64,000 nt of DNA from Pseudoalteromonas phenolica (GTDB lineage Bacteria; Pseudomonadota; Gammaproteobacteria; Enterobacterales; Alteromonadaceae), in the NCBI RefSeq assembly GCF_005876835.1, contig NZ_PPSW01000022.1:62001-126000 (forward strand), given 5' to 3'. Position numbers and translations under genes: made by a program. Shown here in pieces: positions 6,620-16,513 of this stretch; within the stretch, counting starts at the first letter, position 1, and the number at the start of each line of letters is the position of its first letter. The notes under the pieces were generated by a model. That model was given only the letters and a program-made list of their open reading frames with translations. It was not told where the DNA came from and did no database searches.

Positions 6620-9085
6620 ATGAAAAAACACTCTATAATTGCGACTGCAATTCTGACAGCTTTGTCTGCAGGCAATGCATATGCTGCGCAAATCACTGGC
6701 AAAGTGATTGACTCAAACAAACAACCTATATCTGGTGCTAAAGTTCACCTACATGGTAAAAAACAATCTGTTATTACTGACAGGTTTGGTAAATTTAGCA
6801 TCAATACTGATTCTGATAGTCAGCTACACATCACTAAAAACAACTACATCGACCAGCGAATTGATATCAAAGCAGATCAAGGTAACGTACTAGTGTCTTT
6901 AGAGCCTAGTTCAGTTGAAAGCATTGTTGTCTATGCCTCTGCCCTTCATAAAAATAATTTAGAAATGGCGTCACCTGTTTCAGTTCTATCTGGCGATGAA
7001 TTGAAAAAGCAAGCTAAGCCAACTCTAGGCGAGACACTTAAAGGTCAACCTGGTATTAATGCAAGCTACTTCGGGCCAGTATCTTCTAGCCCAATTATTC
7101 GTGGCTTAGATGGTCCAAGAGTAAAAATTACGCAAAATGGTTTAGATAGCAGTGACGCTTCTCGTATTGGCCCAGATCACGCAACAACTAATGAGAGCTT
7201 ATCTGCCGAACAAATAGAAGTATTACGCGGCCCAGCAACCCTACTTTATGGCTCTGGTGCAATAGGCGGTGTTGTAAACGTTGTAGATAACCGTATTCCA
7301 ACAGACATCATTGAGACATCAACCGGTGCTGTAGGGTATAGCTTCGATACTGTGTCTAACACGAATACTTATGCTGCTTTATTCGAAACAGGTAAAGATG
7401 GATTCAATTTCCATTTTGACGGTGTAGTCAGAAATGGTAAAGATTATGACGCACCTGAATACCCTTCTCATGAAGAGCATGATGAACATGAAGAGCATGA
7501 TGAACATGAAGAGCACGGTGAACATGAAGAGCATGAGGAACACGAAGAACTTTTAAAATCAGTACCAAATACATTCATCGACTCTCAACAAGTTAATTTT
7601 GGTACCAGCTATGTAAATGACCACCTGACCGTAGGCTTCTCATTTGGCAGAATTGATACAGACTATGGCATTCCTGCGCATAGTCACGCTCATCATGACC
7701 ATGACCATGACCATGACCATGACCATGACCATGACCATGAAGAGGATGAACATGAGTCTCATGAAGACGAAGGCCATGACGAAGAAAGTGTTTTTGCACG
7801 TGTAAAACAAGACCGTTGGCAAGCACTTTTAAATTACGCACTTCACAACGATTACGTTGAAAATATTAATGTGAAAGCAGGTTTTACAGATTATCAACAC
7901 AGTGAAATTGAAGGCGGCGCTGTAGGCACTACTTTCAAAAATAAAACGTCTGAATTAAGAACCAGTGTTGAGCATAAACTTGCTGGTTGGCATGGCATTA
8001 TTGGCTATCATTTCTCTGATAGTGATTATGAAGCACAAGGTGCTGAAGCATTTACACCAGCTACTGAAACAACGAGTCATGCGCTTTATGTCTTAGAAGA
8101 AAAGCAGTTTGGTGATTTTACCCTTGAGCTTGGTGCTCGAATTGAAGATTACCAACTTTCTAGTGTTATCTCTGAGGAAGCACACGAAGAACATGACGAT
8201 CACGAAGAGCATGAAGAGCATGAAGAAAAGCGTTTATTTGCATATGAGTTAAACCAAACCAATATGAGCTACTCAATTGGTGGTGTATATGATTATGCCG
8301 AAGGACAGAACATTGCTGTTAACTTGTCACACTCTGAACGCTCACCTTTAACTGCTGAATTACTCTCTAACGGTACGCATATCGCAACAAGTACTTATGA
8401 GTTAGGTCTTGCTTATCATTTAGAAAATGGTGAAGCCCACTTCGAACCAGAAGATATTCAACAAGAAGTTTCTACGAACTTTGACATCAGCTTTAGAAAA
8501 TTCACTGGTGATTTTGGTTACACACTAAACTTCTTCTATAACGATGTAGAAAACTATTATTACCAAGAAAATACTGGTTTAATCTACTCTTCTGAGCACG
8601 GTATTGAAGAAGCAGATCATGAGCATGAAGGTGCGTTACCTGTATACCAATTCAAAAGCCAAGATGCTGAGCTATATGGTTTTGAACTAGATACTCACTA
8701 CAAGCTGAATGAAGAAAACACGATTAAGCTATTTGCTGATTCAATTACGGCAAAACTAAAAGACTCAAGTTATTTACCTCGTATTCCAAGCAATAAAATT
8801 GGCATTAAGTACGAATACGCACTCGACAATTTAGTTGCTGACTTAACTGTGACGCGTTACGCAACTCAAAATAACATTACCTCTTATGAGAGTAAGACAG
8901 CTGGTTATACATTAGTAGATTTAAGTATGCAGTATGATTTTGATATTGCAGGCAATGACGTAATGGCTTATTTCAATATTGATAACTTAACAGATGAATT
9001 AGGCTTCGTTCATACCTCTGTAATTAAAGAGCAAGCACCGCTTCCTGGCAGAAACTTTAAATTAGGTGTCAGAGCATTCTTCTAA
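6620..9085 (+). CDS. TonB-dependent outer-membrane receptor, ZnuD-like zinc uptake
   Basis: 821 residues: signal peptide (1-22), a carboxypeptidase-regulatory-like domain (about 23-90; ITGKVIDSNKQPISGAKV), a plug (about 110-225; ends LYGSGAIGGVVNVVDNR) and a 22-strand-type barrel ending in a C-terminal aromatic (RAFF). Extracellular loops carry His/Asp/Glu-rich runs near residues 284-311, 356-390 (a pure HD repeat), 520-537 and 663-673, as in zinc receptors of the ZnuD class. With the Zur-like box upstream, zinc import is the best inference; another divalent metal is possible. The HD run is encoded by a hexanucleotide microsatellite. Monocistronic, closed by a strong terminator. Confidence 0.9.
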   Translation: MKKHSIIATAILTALSAGNAYAAQITGKVIDSNKQPISGAKVHLHGKKQSVITDRFGKFSINTDSDSQLHITKNNYIDQRIDIKADQGNVLVSLEPSSVESIVVYASALHKNNLEMASPVSVLSGDELKKQAKPTLGETLKGQPGINASYFGPVSSSPIIRGLDGPRVKITQNGLDSSDASRIGPDHATTNESLSAEQIEVLRGPATLLYGSGAIGGVVNVVDNRIPTDIIETSTGAVGYSFDTVSNTNTYAALFETGKDGFNFHFDGVVRNGKDYDAPEYPSHEEHDEHEEHDEHEEHGEHEEHEEHEELLKSVPNTFIDSQQVNFGTSYVNDHLTVGFSFGRIDTDYGIPAHSHAHHDHDHDHDHDHDHDHEEDEHESHEDEGHDEESVFARVKQDRWQALLNYALHNDYVENINVKAGFTDYQHSEIEGGAVGTTFKNKTSELRTSVEHKLAGWHGIIGYHFSDSDYEAQGAEAFTPATETTSHALYVLEEKQFGDFTLELGARIEDYQLSSVISEEAHEEHDDHEEHEEHEEKRLFAYELNQTNMSYSIGGVYDYAEGQNIAVNLSHSERSPLTAELLSNGTHIATSTYELGLAYHLENGEAHFEPEDIQQEVSTNFDISFRKFTGDFGYTLNFFYNDVENYYYQENTGLIYSSEHGIEEADHEHEGALPVYQFKSQDAELYGFELDTHYKLNEENTIKLFADSITAKLKDSSYLPRIPSNKIGIKYEYALDNLVADLTVTRYATQNNITSYESKTAGYTLVDLSMQYDFDIAGNDVMAYFNIDNLTDELGFVHTSVIKEQAPLPGRNFKLGVRAFF
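7469..7548 (+). repeat. Degenerate 18-bp repeats encoding HEEHDE units
   Basis: Tandem near-identical units of CATGAAGAGCATGATGAA encode alternating HEEHDE / HEEHGE / HEEHEE in another loop of the same receptor. Later copies have diverged at synonymous and second positions (CAC for CAT, GGT for GAT). Confidence 0.85.
7694..7735 (+). repeat. (CATGAC)7 in-frame hexanucleotide repeat
   Basis: Seven perfect CATGAC units in a row, continuing into CATGAA, encode an (His-Asp)7 run in a predicted surface loop of the receptor. Changes in copy number by slippage would add or remove HD pairs without shifting frame. Confidence 0.95.
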
Positions 9086-9104
9086 ATTTAAAGTAATCAC
9101 ACTA

Positions 9105-9134
9105 AAAAAAGGCCAATTTATTGGCCTTTTTTTA
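9105..9134 (+). terminator. Terminator after the TonB receptor
   Basis: Stem AAAGGCCAA / TTGGCCTTT with a 4-base loop followed by a T run; 23 bases after the stop codon. Confidence 0.92.
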
Positions 9135-9213
9135 TTTTATTCCTTACAAGACATTGAATTAATATTATATTTCACTAGTCTTCATAATACTGAAATAAAT
9201 TTAAGGAATGAAG

Positions 9214-11958
9214 ATGAAGACTGTTAAAGCCAAGTTACTCAGCACAGTTTTTGGTGGATTAGCCTTAGTACTTCTCAGTGCAATGTTCGCGATTAACTCT
9301 GTTAAATATATTGCACAAGAATATGATGTTCTGATAGAAGAAGAGCTAAGTGCACAATTAAAAGTTAACCTCATCTTAAATACTTTCAAAACTCAGGTCC
9401 AAGAGTGGAAAAATATTCTTATTCGTGGTGAAAACCCTGATCAATTCGAGAAATATTTAAAGCAATTTACAGAACAAGAAAAAGTTGTACAAAACCTAAC
9501 TTCTGAGCTTATGGCTGAAGCCTATTTGCCAGAAGCTATCCGGTCACAACTCAATAAGTTTAAAACTGAGCACAAGAAACTTGGCGAGCTATATCGTGTT
9601 GGTTTGTCTGATTTCGAGAATGCAAGTTTCAATACGCAAGTAGGTGACAAAGCCGTAAAAGGTATAGATAGAGCGGCTGCTACACAGCTAAAGGAACTGA
9701 ATCAATCCATAGATAAGTATGTTGAAAAGGCCGTTAAAGTGCTGCGTGAAGAGAAGGAAAATGCAATCTTTGAAAGTACTGTAATTACCTTAGCTGTCTC
9801 TTTTGTTGTAATCGTGATCATGGCATTGTTAATTCAGCGTTGGATCACTCGCCCTATAAAAGTAGCGTCACAAGTTGCAACAGAAATATCTGACGGTAAT
9901 TTAGAAAACAGCATCAACTCAACTAGTAAAGATGAGATTGGTACTCTACTCACTTCACTCGATAAGATGCAAACCAACATTCGTGAAGCTAATGAGCAAT
10001 TGACCCAACAAATGCTCCAGCAAAAGTTACAGGCTGAAGAAAGCGGCCGAATTAAACAAGCACTAGATAACGCCTCTTCCCCAGTATTACTTTACAAAGC
10101 AAATAATGAAATTATTTACGCTAATAATGAAACAAATACACTGTTAAAGCGCTATCAGAGTATATTCAACAGCCCTTCAACACTGATTGGCTCTAATATT
10201 ATTCAAATATTGTCGAGTAAGTATGAACAACAAATTGAGCAAGCTAAAACTCAACAAGTTCAATTCGAAATGAATGTAGAGCATGTTTACCTAAATATTA
10301 CAGCGAGCCCTGTTTTAAATAATGCTAGTGATGTAATTGGTGTGGTCGTTGAACTCAATGATCTAACTGAGCAGAGAAACACAGAAAATAAAGTAGACGA
10401 CATTATTAATGCTGCGGTAGCAGGCCAATTGGACGCCAGGTTAGACGTAGACAACCTAAACGGCTTTATGCTGACACTAAGCCAAGGCATCAACCGCTTG
10501 CTTGATGCCATTGTGTCGCCCGTCCAGCAAACAGAAAAATATCTCACAGCTATTTCACGTGGTGAAATACCAAATAAAATTGAAGGGAGCTACCAAGGCG
10601 ACTTTTTAAAGATTAAGCAATCTTTGGAACAAAGTGCAAAAGCGATTAACTTATTAATTTCTGACTCAACGTATTTAGTAGATTCAGCTTTGGCTGGTGA
10701 ACTTTCAAATCGCGCAGATAGCAATGCGCATAATGGAGAATTTAAATCTATCATCACTGGCATTAACCAAACTCTTGATGCCATCATACAGCCAGTCCAA
10801 CTCACGTCTAGCTACCTTGATAATATTGCCGTTGGACAATTACCCAATGTTGATAAATCACAATTCAAAGGCGATTTTGAGAAAATTCTGACCAGTTTTG
10901 AAACTAGTATTCATGCCATTAACTTGCTCTTAAATGACACTTCAATGTTAGCTAGTGCTGCTAATTCTGGTGAGCTATCAAAGCGTGCCAATTTCGAGTT
11001 ACACCAAGGAGCTTATAGAGATATAGTCTCTTCAATCAACGATACATTGGACGCCATCTCTACTCCATTGCAATCTTGTATCGGAGTAATGAATGCCTTA
11101 GAGCAAGGCGATCTAACTAAAAAAATCAATGGTAACTACTCAGGTGACTTTGCAAGTCTCAAAGACTCAGTAAACCAAAGTATTGAAAATCTTGCCGCTA
11201 TGGTCACCGAAATTAATGAAACAGCTAATACCGTTGCGAATGCTTCAGCGCAAATAAGTCAGTCAACACAAGAGTTAAATTCATCCACAGAATCTCAAGC
11301 GGCTTCTATTGAAGAAACTACCGTCTCTATGGGTGAAGTGACTGATAAAGTCACTAGTAATACCAAACATGCACAAACCGCAAATGAACACGCACAAAAT
11401 GCCGACCAACAAGCCATCGAAGGTGGAGAGTTAGTCAATAACACGGTTATTGCAATGAAGGCCATTAGTGACAGTTCAAATGAAATTTCTAATATCATTG
11501 AAGTAATCAATGGCATTGCATTTCAAACTAATCTACTTGCGCTCAATGCCGCCGTAGAAGCCGCACGAGCAGGCGAAAAAGGACGAGGATTTGCCGTGGT
11601 TGCCGCTGAAGTGCGTCAGTTAGCACAACGAAGCTCAGATGCTGCTAAAGAAATCTCTGGTTTGCTAAAAGACAGTGCCGACAAGGTTGAAAATGGTTTG
11701 ATGCTTGCAGAGCAATCTGGTAATACCTTACGTGATATTGTAAGTAGCATACAGACTCTGTCGAAACTTATGAATGACATTGCATTATCAAGTAACGAGC
11801 AGTCAAATGGTGTATCACAAATCAATATTGCCATTAAACAAATCGACCAAAGTGTTCAGCAAAACAACTCGCTTGTCGAGCAAACCAGTCATGCTGGCGC
11901 ATCTTTGGATAAACAAGCCTCGCACTTGAAAGCGTTAGTCAGTCAATTTACCGTGTAA
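9214..11958 (+). CDS. Methyl-accepting chemotaxis protein with PAS and tandem HAMP-like array
   Basis: 914 residues; the second ATG (9214) is preferred because AAGGA lies 6 bases before it but touches the first ATG (9208). Order: TM1 (about 10-27), periplasmic helical sensor (28-190), TM2 (190-210), HAMP (211-265), a PAS domain (about 280-385; ends [13 protein letters not shown]), then about six HAMP-like units alternating in two sequence types across residues 400-668 (for example GELSNRAD..., GELSKRAN..., GDLTKKI...), then the signalling domain with the receptor tip [16 protein letters not shown] near 780. No C-terminal NWETF-like pentapeptide for CheR/CheB docking. The ligand is unknown. 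Monocistronic. Confidence 0.93.
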   Translation: MKTVKAKLLSTVFGGLALVLLSAMFAINSVKYIAQEYDVLIEEELSAQLKVNLILNTFKTQVQEWKNILIRGENPDQFEKYLKQFTEQEKVVQNLTSELMAEAYLPEAIRSQLNKFKTEHKKLGELYRVGLSDFENASFNTQVGDKAVKGIDRAAATQLKELNQSIDKYVEKAVKVLREEKENAIFESTVITLAVSFVVIVIMALLIQRWITRPIKVASQVATEISDGNLENSINSTSKDEIGTLLTSLDKMQTNIREANEQLTQQMLQQKLQAEESGRIKQALDNASSPVLLYKANNEIIYANNETNTLLKRYQSIFNSPSTLIGSNIIQILSSKYEQQIEQAKTQQVQFEMNVEHVYLNITASPVLNNASDVIGVVVELNDLTEQRNTENKVDDIINAAVAGQLDARLDVDNLNGFMLTLSQGINRLLDAIVSPVQQTEKYLTAISRGEIPNKIEGSYQGDFLKIKQSLEQSAKAINLLISDSTYLVDSALAGELSNRADSNAHNGEFKSIITGINQTLDAIIQPVQLTSSYLDNIAVGQLPNVDKSQFKGDFEKILTSFETSIHAINLLLNDTSMLASAANSGELSKRANFELHQGAYRDIVSSINDTLDAISTPLQSCIGVMNALEQGDLTKKINGNYSGDFASLKDSVNQSIENLAAMVTEINETANTVANASAQISQSTQELNSSTESQAASIEETTVSMGEVTDKVTSNTKHAQTANEHAQNADQQAIEGGELVNNTVIAMKAISDSSNEISNIIEVINGIAFQTNLLALNAAVEAARAGEKGRGFAVVAAEVRQLAQRSSDAAKEISGLLKDSADKVENGLMLAEQSGNTLRDIVSSIQTLSKLMNDIALSSNEQSNGVSQINIAIKQIDQSVQQNNSLVEQTSHAGASLDKQASHLKALVSQFTV

Positions 11959-11965
11959 TATCAAT

Positions 11966-12001
11966 TAAAAAAGCCGCGACCATGAAATGGAGCGCGGCTT
12001 T
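11966..12001 (-). terminator. Terminator of etfBA (possibly bidirectional)
   Basis: Stem AAAGCCGCG / CGCGGCTTT (11970-11978 with 11993-12001), loop of 14. The A run on the plus strand at 11966-11972 gives a T run on the minus strand, so it best terminates etfA; on the plus strand the T run after the MCP gene is short. Confidence 0.8.
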
Positions 12002-12024
12002 ACAACCAGAAACTATTGTTGTTC

Positions 12025-12951
12025 TTATAATGCGTTTTCTAGTTCAGGCAACACATCAAATAAGTCTGCTACTAAACCATAGTCAGCAACTTGGAAAATT
12101 GGTGCATCTGGATCTTTGTTGATAGCAACAATGACTTTAGAGTCTTTCATACCCGCTAAGTGCTGAATTGCACCACTGATACCTACTGCAATATACAAGT
12201 CTGGTGCAACAATCTTACCTGTTTGACCTACCTGCATATCATTTGGAACGAAGCCTGCATCAACTGCAGCTCGTGAAGCACCTATTGCAGCACCTAGTTT
12301 ATCTGCAATACCATTTAGTAGCGCAAAGTTTTCACCATTTTGCATACCACGGCCGCCTGAAATCACGACAGGTGCAGCATTTAACTCAGGACGCTCTGAT
12401 TCAGTTTGCTCAACAGAAACAAACTCAGATAGGGTATTATCAGCACCACTTTCAACAGACGAATCAGCAACTGCAGCTTGCTCACCTTGCGCATCAAATG
12501 CACTTGCTCGCACTGTAATAATCTTTTTATCTTCTGCTGACTTAACAGTTGCAATCGCGTTACCCGCATAAATTGGTCGCTTAAATGTGTCTGCATCAAT
12601 GACATCAATGATTTCAGAAATCTGCGACTTATCTAGTAATGCTGCAACGCGAGGTAACGTGTTTTTACCTGTGGTTGAAGCACTTGCTAGAATATGTGAG
12701 TAATCAGCAGCAATCTCTACAACTAAGTCCGCAGTACTTTCTGCAAGCTGGTGATCGAACACAGGCTTATCAGCAACAATTACTGCCGTAACACCTGCGA
12801 TTTTAGAAGCCGATTCAGCGACAGCTGCGACTGAATGGCCTGAAACTAACACTGTAATATTGTCTGAAATCTTTGCTGCTGCATTGATAACTTTAGCTGT
12901 TTCAGGTTTTAGAGCGCCCTGCTCGTGCTCTGCAATTACTAATACACTCAT
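12025..12951 (-). CDS. etfA: Electron transfer flavoprotein alpha subunit (FixB/EtfA)
   Basis: 308 residues. The C-terminal FAD-binding domain shows the ETF-alpha signature ([10 protein letters not shown], then [20 protein letters not shown]). With EtfB it forms the soluble FAD/AMP dimer that takes electrons from acyl-CoA and branched-chain acyl-CoA dehydrogenases to ETF-quinone oxidoreductase. Start overlaps the etfB stop (ATGA at 12948-12951), so the two are translationally coupled. Divergent from the ETF-QO gene across a regulatory region with three shared dyads. Confidence 0.95.
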   Translation of the reverse strand: MSVLVIAEHEQGALKPETAKVINAAAKISDNITVLVSGHSVAAVAESASKIAGVTAVIVADKPVFDHQLAESTADLVVEIAADYSHILASASTTGKNTLPRVAALLDKSQISEIIDVIDADTFKRPIYAGNAIATVKSAEDKKIITVRASAFDAQGEQAAVADSSVESGADNTLSEFVSVEQTESERPELNAAPVVISGGRGMQNGENFALLNGIADKLGAAIGASRAAVDAGFVPNDMQVGQTGKIVAPDLYIAVGISGAIQHLAGMKDSKVIVAINKDPDAPIFQVADYGLVADLFDVLPELENAL

Positions 12952-13700
12952 GAGATCACCTTAGCTTCAGTTTTTAGTTTATTTACAAGCTCTGCTACAT
13001 CTTCAACAATGATACCTGCTTCACGTTTAGCCGGCTCTTCAACTTTTAAAAGCTCAGTTCGAGGTGCTAAATCAACACCTAAGCTGTCAGCTGCAATTAC
13101 GTCTAATGGCTTACGTTTTGCTTTCATAATGTTCGGTAGAGAAGCATAACGTGGTTCATTTAATCGTAAATCTGTTGTAACAACTGCTGGAAGTGATAGA
13201 GACACAGTTTGTAAACCACCATCAACTTCACGAGTAACTAATGCTTTACCACCTTCAACAACCACTTTTGAAGCAAATGTACCTTGGCTACGACCTGTTA
13301 ATGCCGCAAGCATCTGACCAGTTTGGTTATTGTCAGAATCAATCGACTGCTTACCTAAAATAACTAATTCAGGTTGTTCTTGTTCTACAAGTTTACTTAG
13401 CAGCTTAGCAACGTGAATTGACTCAAGCTTTGCATCTGTATCGATTTGAATAGCTTTGTCAGCGCCTAGTGCTAGTGCGGTACGAAGCTGCTCTTGGCAA
13501 GCTTTATCACCAATAGACACAGCAATCACTTCTGTCGCAATGCCCGCTTCTTTTAATCGGATGGCCTCTTCTACCGCAATCTCACAGAAAGGGTTCATTG
13601 CCATTTTTACGTTCGTAAGATCAACATCACTGTTATCAGGCTTTACTCTTGCCTTGACGTTGTAGTCAATCACGCGTTTGATTGGCACAAGTACTTTCAT
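12948..13700 (-). CDS. etfB: Electron transfer flavoprotein beta subunit (FixA/EtfB)
   Basis: 250 residues. The ETF-beta pattern is clear: [19 protein letters not shown] at the start, [18 protein letters not shown], and [11 protein letters not shown] with [18 protein letters not shown] for AMP binding. It is the first gene of etfBA. The promoter region on its upstream side carries two TTGACG-N4-CGTCAA-type boxes within 100 bases of the start. Confidence 0.95.
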   Translation of the reverse strand: MKVLVPIKRVIDYNVKARVKPDNSDVDLTNVKMAMNPFCEIAVEEAIRLKEAGIATEVIAVSIGDKACQEQLRTALALGADKAIQIDTDAKLESIHVAKLLSKLVEQEQPELVILGKQSIDSDNNQTGQMLAALTGRSQGTFASKVVVEGGKALVTREVDGGLQTVSLSLPAVVTTDLRLNEPRYASLPNIMKAKRKPLDVIAADSLGVDLAPRTELLKVEEPAKREAGIIVEDVAELVNKLKTEAKVIS

Positions 13701-13731
13701 AGTTACTCCATGATCTGGTTAATTCTTGAAG

Positions 13732-13747
13732 ATGACGCTAACGTCAA
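13732..13747. promoter_or_regulatory. Dyad box 1 upstream of etfB
   Basis: ATGACG-CTAA-CGTCAA, a 6-4-6 dyad with one mismatch. It is one of three related boxes between etfB and the ETF-QO gene and lies 32 bases before the etfB start. The form resembles boxes reported for the MerR-family regulator LiuR of branched-chain amino acid breakdown; that comparison is from memory. Confidence 0.6.
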
Positions 13748-13780
13748 TACATTTATTTAATGCAATCAGCCTACTTCCTG

Positions 13781-13796
13781 TTGACGTAAACGTCAA
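13781..13796. promoter_or_regulatory. Dyad box 2 in the etfB / ETF-QO intergenic region
   Basis: TTGACG-TAAA-CGTCAA has perfect 6-bp arms around a 4-base centre and is the best copy of the three. It lies 49 bases from box 1, about 80 bases from the etfB start. Confidence 0.65.
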
Positions 13797-13838
13797 CCTA
13801 AAATAACCTTAGATTAACTTATAAAAAACTTAATATTT

Positions 13839-13854
13839 AAATAAACGTTTATTT
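13839..13854. promoter_or_regulatory. Perfect 16-bp palindrome AAATAAACGTTTATTT
   Basis: A fully self-complementary 16-mer in the middle of the divergent ETF intergenic region. It differs from the three TTGACG-type boxes, sharing only an ACGT core, so it may bind a second regulator. Confidence 0.45.
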
Positions 13855-13952
13855 GGCAATCCGTCAGCCATTTTAATGTGTTCAGAGTCATTTAATAGCG
13901 GTCAAGTTCAAGATTGCGTCATATAACTAGGTCACAATAAAACATTTAAACG

Positions 13953-13968
13953 TTTACGCTACCGTCAA
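13953..13968. promoter_or_regulatory. Dyad box 3 upstream of ETF-QO
   Basis: TTTACG-CTAC-CGTCAA, the same 6-4-6 dyad with one mismatch, lying 16 bases before the ETF-QO start codon, where a bound protein would block transcription or translation initiation. Confidence 0.6.
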
Positions 13969-13984
13969 GATAAGTGAGGATAAT

Positions 13985-15631
13985 ATGGTCGAACGCGAAA
14001 CGATGGAGTTTGACGTTGTAATTGTTGGCGCAGGACCTGCTGGCCTTTCATGTGCAATACGTCTGGCTCAACAAGCACAACAAAAAGAACAAGAATTAAT
14101 GATCTGCGTTGTTGAGAAAGGCTCTGAAGTCGGCGCACATATTTTATCTGGTGCTGTATTTGAAACTAAAGCACTGGATGAATTATTACCTGAATGGAAA
14201 AGTCTAGGTGCACCTATAAATACGCAAGTCACCGAAGACGAAATATATCTATTCAAAAATGAAGAAAATGCCACCAGCATTCCTCATTTTGCAATTCCAA
14301 AGACATTCAAGAATGATGGCAACTATATTGTGTCTATGGGTAATGTATGTCGCTGGCTGGCTGAACAAGCTGAAAGCTTAGGTATTGAGGTATTCCCTGG
14401 TTTCAGTGCCCACTCTCTCATTATTGAGGACAATCAAGTAAAAGGCATTGTTACAGGTGATATGGGTCTAGACAGAGAAGGTCAGCCGAAAGATAGCTAC
14501 ATGCCGGGTATGGAGCTTAGAGCAAAATATACTGTGTTTGCTGAAGGTTGCCGTGGTCATTTAGGTAAACAGTTAATTAAAGAATTTAAACTCGATGAAG
14601 ATGCAACACCGCAACATTACGGATTAGGCTTCAAAGAGATCTGGCAAATTGATCCAAGTAAGCACAAAGAAGGCACAGTTGTACACGGCACTGGTTGGCC
14701 ACTAACAGGCGACACAACAGGTGGTTCATTTATGTACCACGCTGAAAATAATCAGGTCGTTGTGGGTCTTATCATTGACTTAAATTACTCGAATCCACAT
14801 TTGAGTCCATTTGATGAATTCCAACGAATGAAACACCACCCTGTGTTCAAAGAAACGCTAGAAGGTGGTGAACGTATCGCCTATGGTGCGAGAGCTATTG
14901 CAAAAGGCGGTTTCCATTCACTACCTAAAATGCATTTCCCTGGCGGCTTATTGATTGGATGTGACGCGGGTACATTGAACTTTGCCAAAATCAAAGGTAA
15001 TCACACCGCAATGAAATCAGGCATGTTAGCTGCCGATGCAATTGTTGATGCGCTATCGCAAGAAAACCCAACAGCTGATTTAAATTCATTTGCCGAGTTA
15101 TTCAAATCAAGCTGGTTATATGATGAGTTATACCAATCGCGCAACTTCGGTCCGGTCATTCATAAGTTTGGTAGTATTTTAGGTGGCGCGTATAACACCC
15201 TAGACCAAAACTTTTTCAATGGCTCTTTACCATTTACATTCAAAGATACAAGCTTCGACCATGCATGTATGAAGCATGCGAGTGAATGTGACACCATTAG
15301 CTACCCAAAACCTGATGGTAAGCTAAGCTTTGACAAATTATCTTCTGTATTTTTATCAAATACCAACCATGAAGAAGTACAACCTTGTCACTTGCAGTTA
15401 AAAGATAATGCTATTCCTATTAGCGTGAATCTTGCAAAATTTGATGAACCTGCACAACGCTATTGCCCTGCTGGTGTATATGAGATTTCTGAAAATGAAG
15501 GTGAGAAGCAGTTTGTCATTAACGCCCAAAACTGTATTCATTGTAAGACCTGCGACATCAAAGATCCTAATCAAAACATCACTTGGGTGACGCCTGAAGG
15601 GACCGGTGGTCCGAACTACCCGAATATGTAA
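13985..15631 (+). CDS. etfD: Electron transfer flavoprotein-ubiquinone oxidoreductase
   Basis: 548 residues; AGTGAGGA is correctly spaced before ATG 13985. N-terminal FAD site (VVIVGAGPAGLSCAIRLA, near 10-28), central membrane-surface/quinone domain, and a C-terminal [4Fe-4S] ferredoxin-like domain with CPAGVYE near 493 and NCIHCKTCDIKDP near 516-528. It accepts electrons from EtfAB and reduces ubiquinone at the inner membrane, linking fatty-acid and amino-acid catabolism to respiration. Divergent from etfBA, with shared boxes suggesting co-regulation. Confidence 0.96.
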   Translation: MVERETMEFDVVIVGAGPAGLSCAIRLAQQAQQKEQELMICVVEKGSEVGAHILSGAVFETKALDELLPEWKSLGAPINTQVTEDEIYLFKNEENATSIPHFAIPKTFKNDGNYIVSMGNVCRWLAEQAESLGIEVFPGFSAHSLIIEDNQVKGIVTGDMGLDREGQPKDSYMPGMELRAKYTVFAEGCRGHLGKQLIKEFKLDEDATPQHYGLGFKEIWQIDPSKHKEGTVVHGTGWPLTGDTTGGSFMYHAENNQVVVGLIIDLNYSNPHLSPFDEFQRMKHHPVFKETLEGGERIAYGARAIAKGGFHSLPKMHFPGGLLIGCDAGTLNFAKIKGNHTAMKSGMLAADAIVDALSQENPTADLNSFAELFKSSWLYDELYQSRNFGPVIHKFGSILGGAYNTLDQNFFNGSLPFTFKDTSFDHACMKHASECDTISYPKPDGKLSFDKLSSVFLSNTNHEEVQPCHLQLKDNAIPISVNLAKFDEPAQRYCPAGVYEISENEGEKQFVINAQNCIHCKTCDIKDPNQNITWVTPEGTGGPNYPNM

Positions 15632-15658
15632 AGTTGTATTCCTATACCTAAATTGCAC

Positions 15659-15681
15659 AAGGGCCGAATGGCCCTTTTTTC
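15659..15681 (+). terminator. Terminator after ETF-QO
   Basis: AAGGGCC-GAAT-GGCCCTT stem-loop followed by TTTT, 28 bases after the stop. Confidence 0.92.
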
Positions 15682-15736
15682 GTTTTACAGACTGTTGACT
15701 ATACTTAACATTACTTATCGTAATAGGTTGAAATAT

Positions 15737-16213
15737 ATGAATCAGCAATCTGAGCTTGTTTTTAGATTTTTAGCAGAACCCACGGATGTCAATTTTGGCG
15801 GTAAAGTGCATGGCGGCATTGTTATGAAGTGGATAGATCAAGCCGGTTATGCATGTGCTGCGGGCTGGAGTGGCAGTTATTGTGTCACCGTTTCGGTTGC
15901 AGGTGTCAGGTTTAAACGCCCTATTCTTGTCGGCCAAGTTGTAGAAGTCACCGCACAAATCGCACATACCGGTAAAACAAGCATGCAAATTTTCATCCGA
16001 GTAAAATGTGGCGATCCACAAAATAATATTCTATCTGAAAGTAATCACTGCATTATTAGTTTTATTGCGATGGATAAAGCAGGTTACCCTGTGCCAGTGC
16101 CACAGTTTGTAGCAAAAACCAAAGAACAGAAAAAGTTAGAGCAATATGCAATCAAAATGAAAGAAATAGCGATTGAAACTGAATCCTTGCTTCATCGCAC
16201 AGTAGAGGAATAA
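15737..16213 (+). CDS. Acyl-CoA thioesterase, hotdog fold (YciA/cytosolic type)
   Basis: 158 residues from ATG 15737; the frame opens earlier but overlaps the preceding terminator. Hotdog motif FGGKVHGGIVMKWIDQAGYAC with the conserved N/D-x-x-G-x-x-x-G-G pattern, followed by VAGVRFKRPILVGQVVEV, matches acyl-CoA thioesterases of the YciA/BACH group. It would hydrolyse acyl-CoA to fatty acid and CoA in the cytoplasm. Position after the ETF genes fits acyl-CoA metabolism. Substrate length is not predictable. Confidence 0.88.
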   Translation: MNQQSELVFRFLAEPTDVNFGGKVHGGIVMKWIDQAGYACAAGWSGSYCVTVSVAGVRFKRPILVGQVVEVTAQIAHTGKTSMQIFIRVKCGDPQNNILSESNHCIISFIAMDKAGYPVPVPQFVAKTKEQKKLEQYAIKMKEIAIETESLLHRTVEE

Positions 16214-16219
16214 AAGGTT

Positions 16220-16513
16220 TTAATTGAGAGCGTGCTTAGCCAGTTCATAAATAGTCATATTTGCAATGTCATTTATTTGCTGCTGATTATGTTTATTCGT
16301 TTTTAAATCATGAATTAATAGTGATTTTTGTTCTTCAATCAAAAGTTCAAAGTTTTTCGGGCTCACTAAGCCATCTTGGATCTGAGAAACAAGTTCATTT
16401 AGCTTTGTTTTTCTCGATATCAGTGAATCTTTAATCGAACTGTGTAACTCTTCACAGCTATATTTTAATATTACCTTTCTACATACGACATCAATATTGT
16501 GCTCAAATCCCAT
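16220..16513 (-). CDS. Small protein of unknown function
   Basis: 97 residues from the ATG at 16513, preceded by GAGAG 5 bases upstream; an in-frame ATG at 16525 with a closer GGGAG is possible. Mostly charged and helical, Leu/Lys/Glu rich in the second half (LNELVSQIQDG, FELLIEEQKSLLIHDLK), with two cysteines near the start. No family recognised. It overlaps the end of the small gene 16503-16691 by 11 bases, so the two are probably co-translated. Convergent with the thioesterase gene. Confidence 0.55.
   Translation of the reverse strand: MGFEHNIDVVCRKVILKYSCEELHSSIKDSLISRKTKLNELVSQIQDGLVSPKNFELLIEEQKSLLIHDLKTNKHNQQQINDIANMTIYELAKHALN

Noticed and set aside
7593..7841. Minus-strand open frames opposite the His/Asp repeat, coding for GHGHGH- and MVMVMV-type runs
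   Set aside because: They are antisense shadows of the CATGAC repeat within the TonB receptor; no start signal or family similarity.
12204..12518. Plus-strand frame with Gln/His/Leu-rich product opposite etfA
   Set aside because: Shadow of etfA caused by codon bias; no similarity and no ribosome site.
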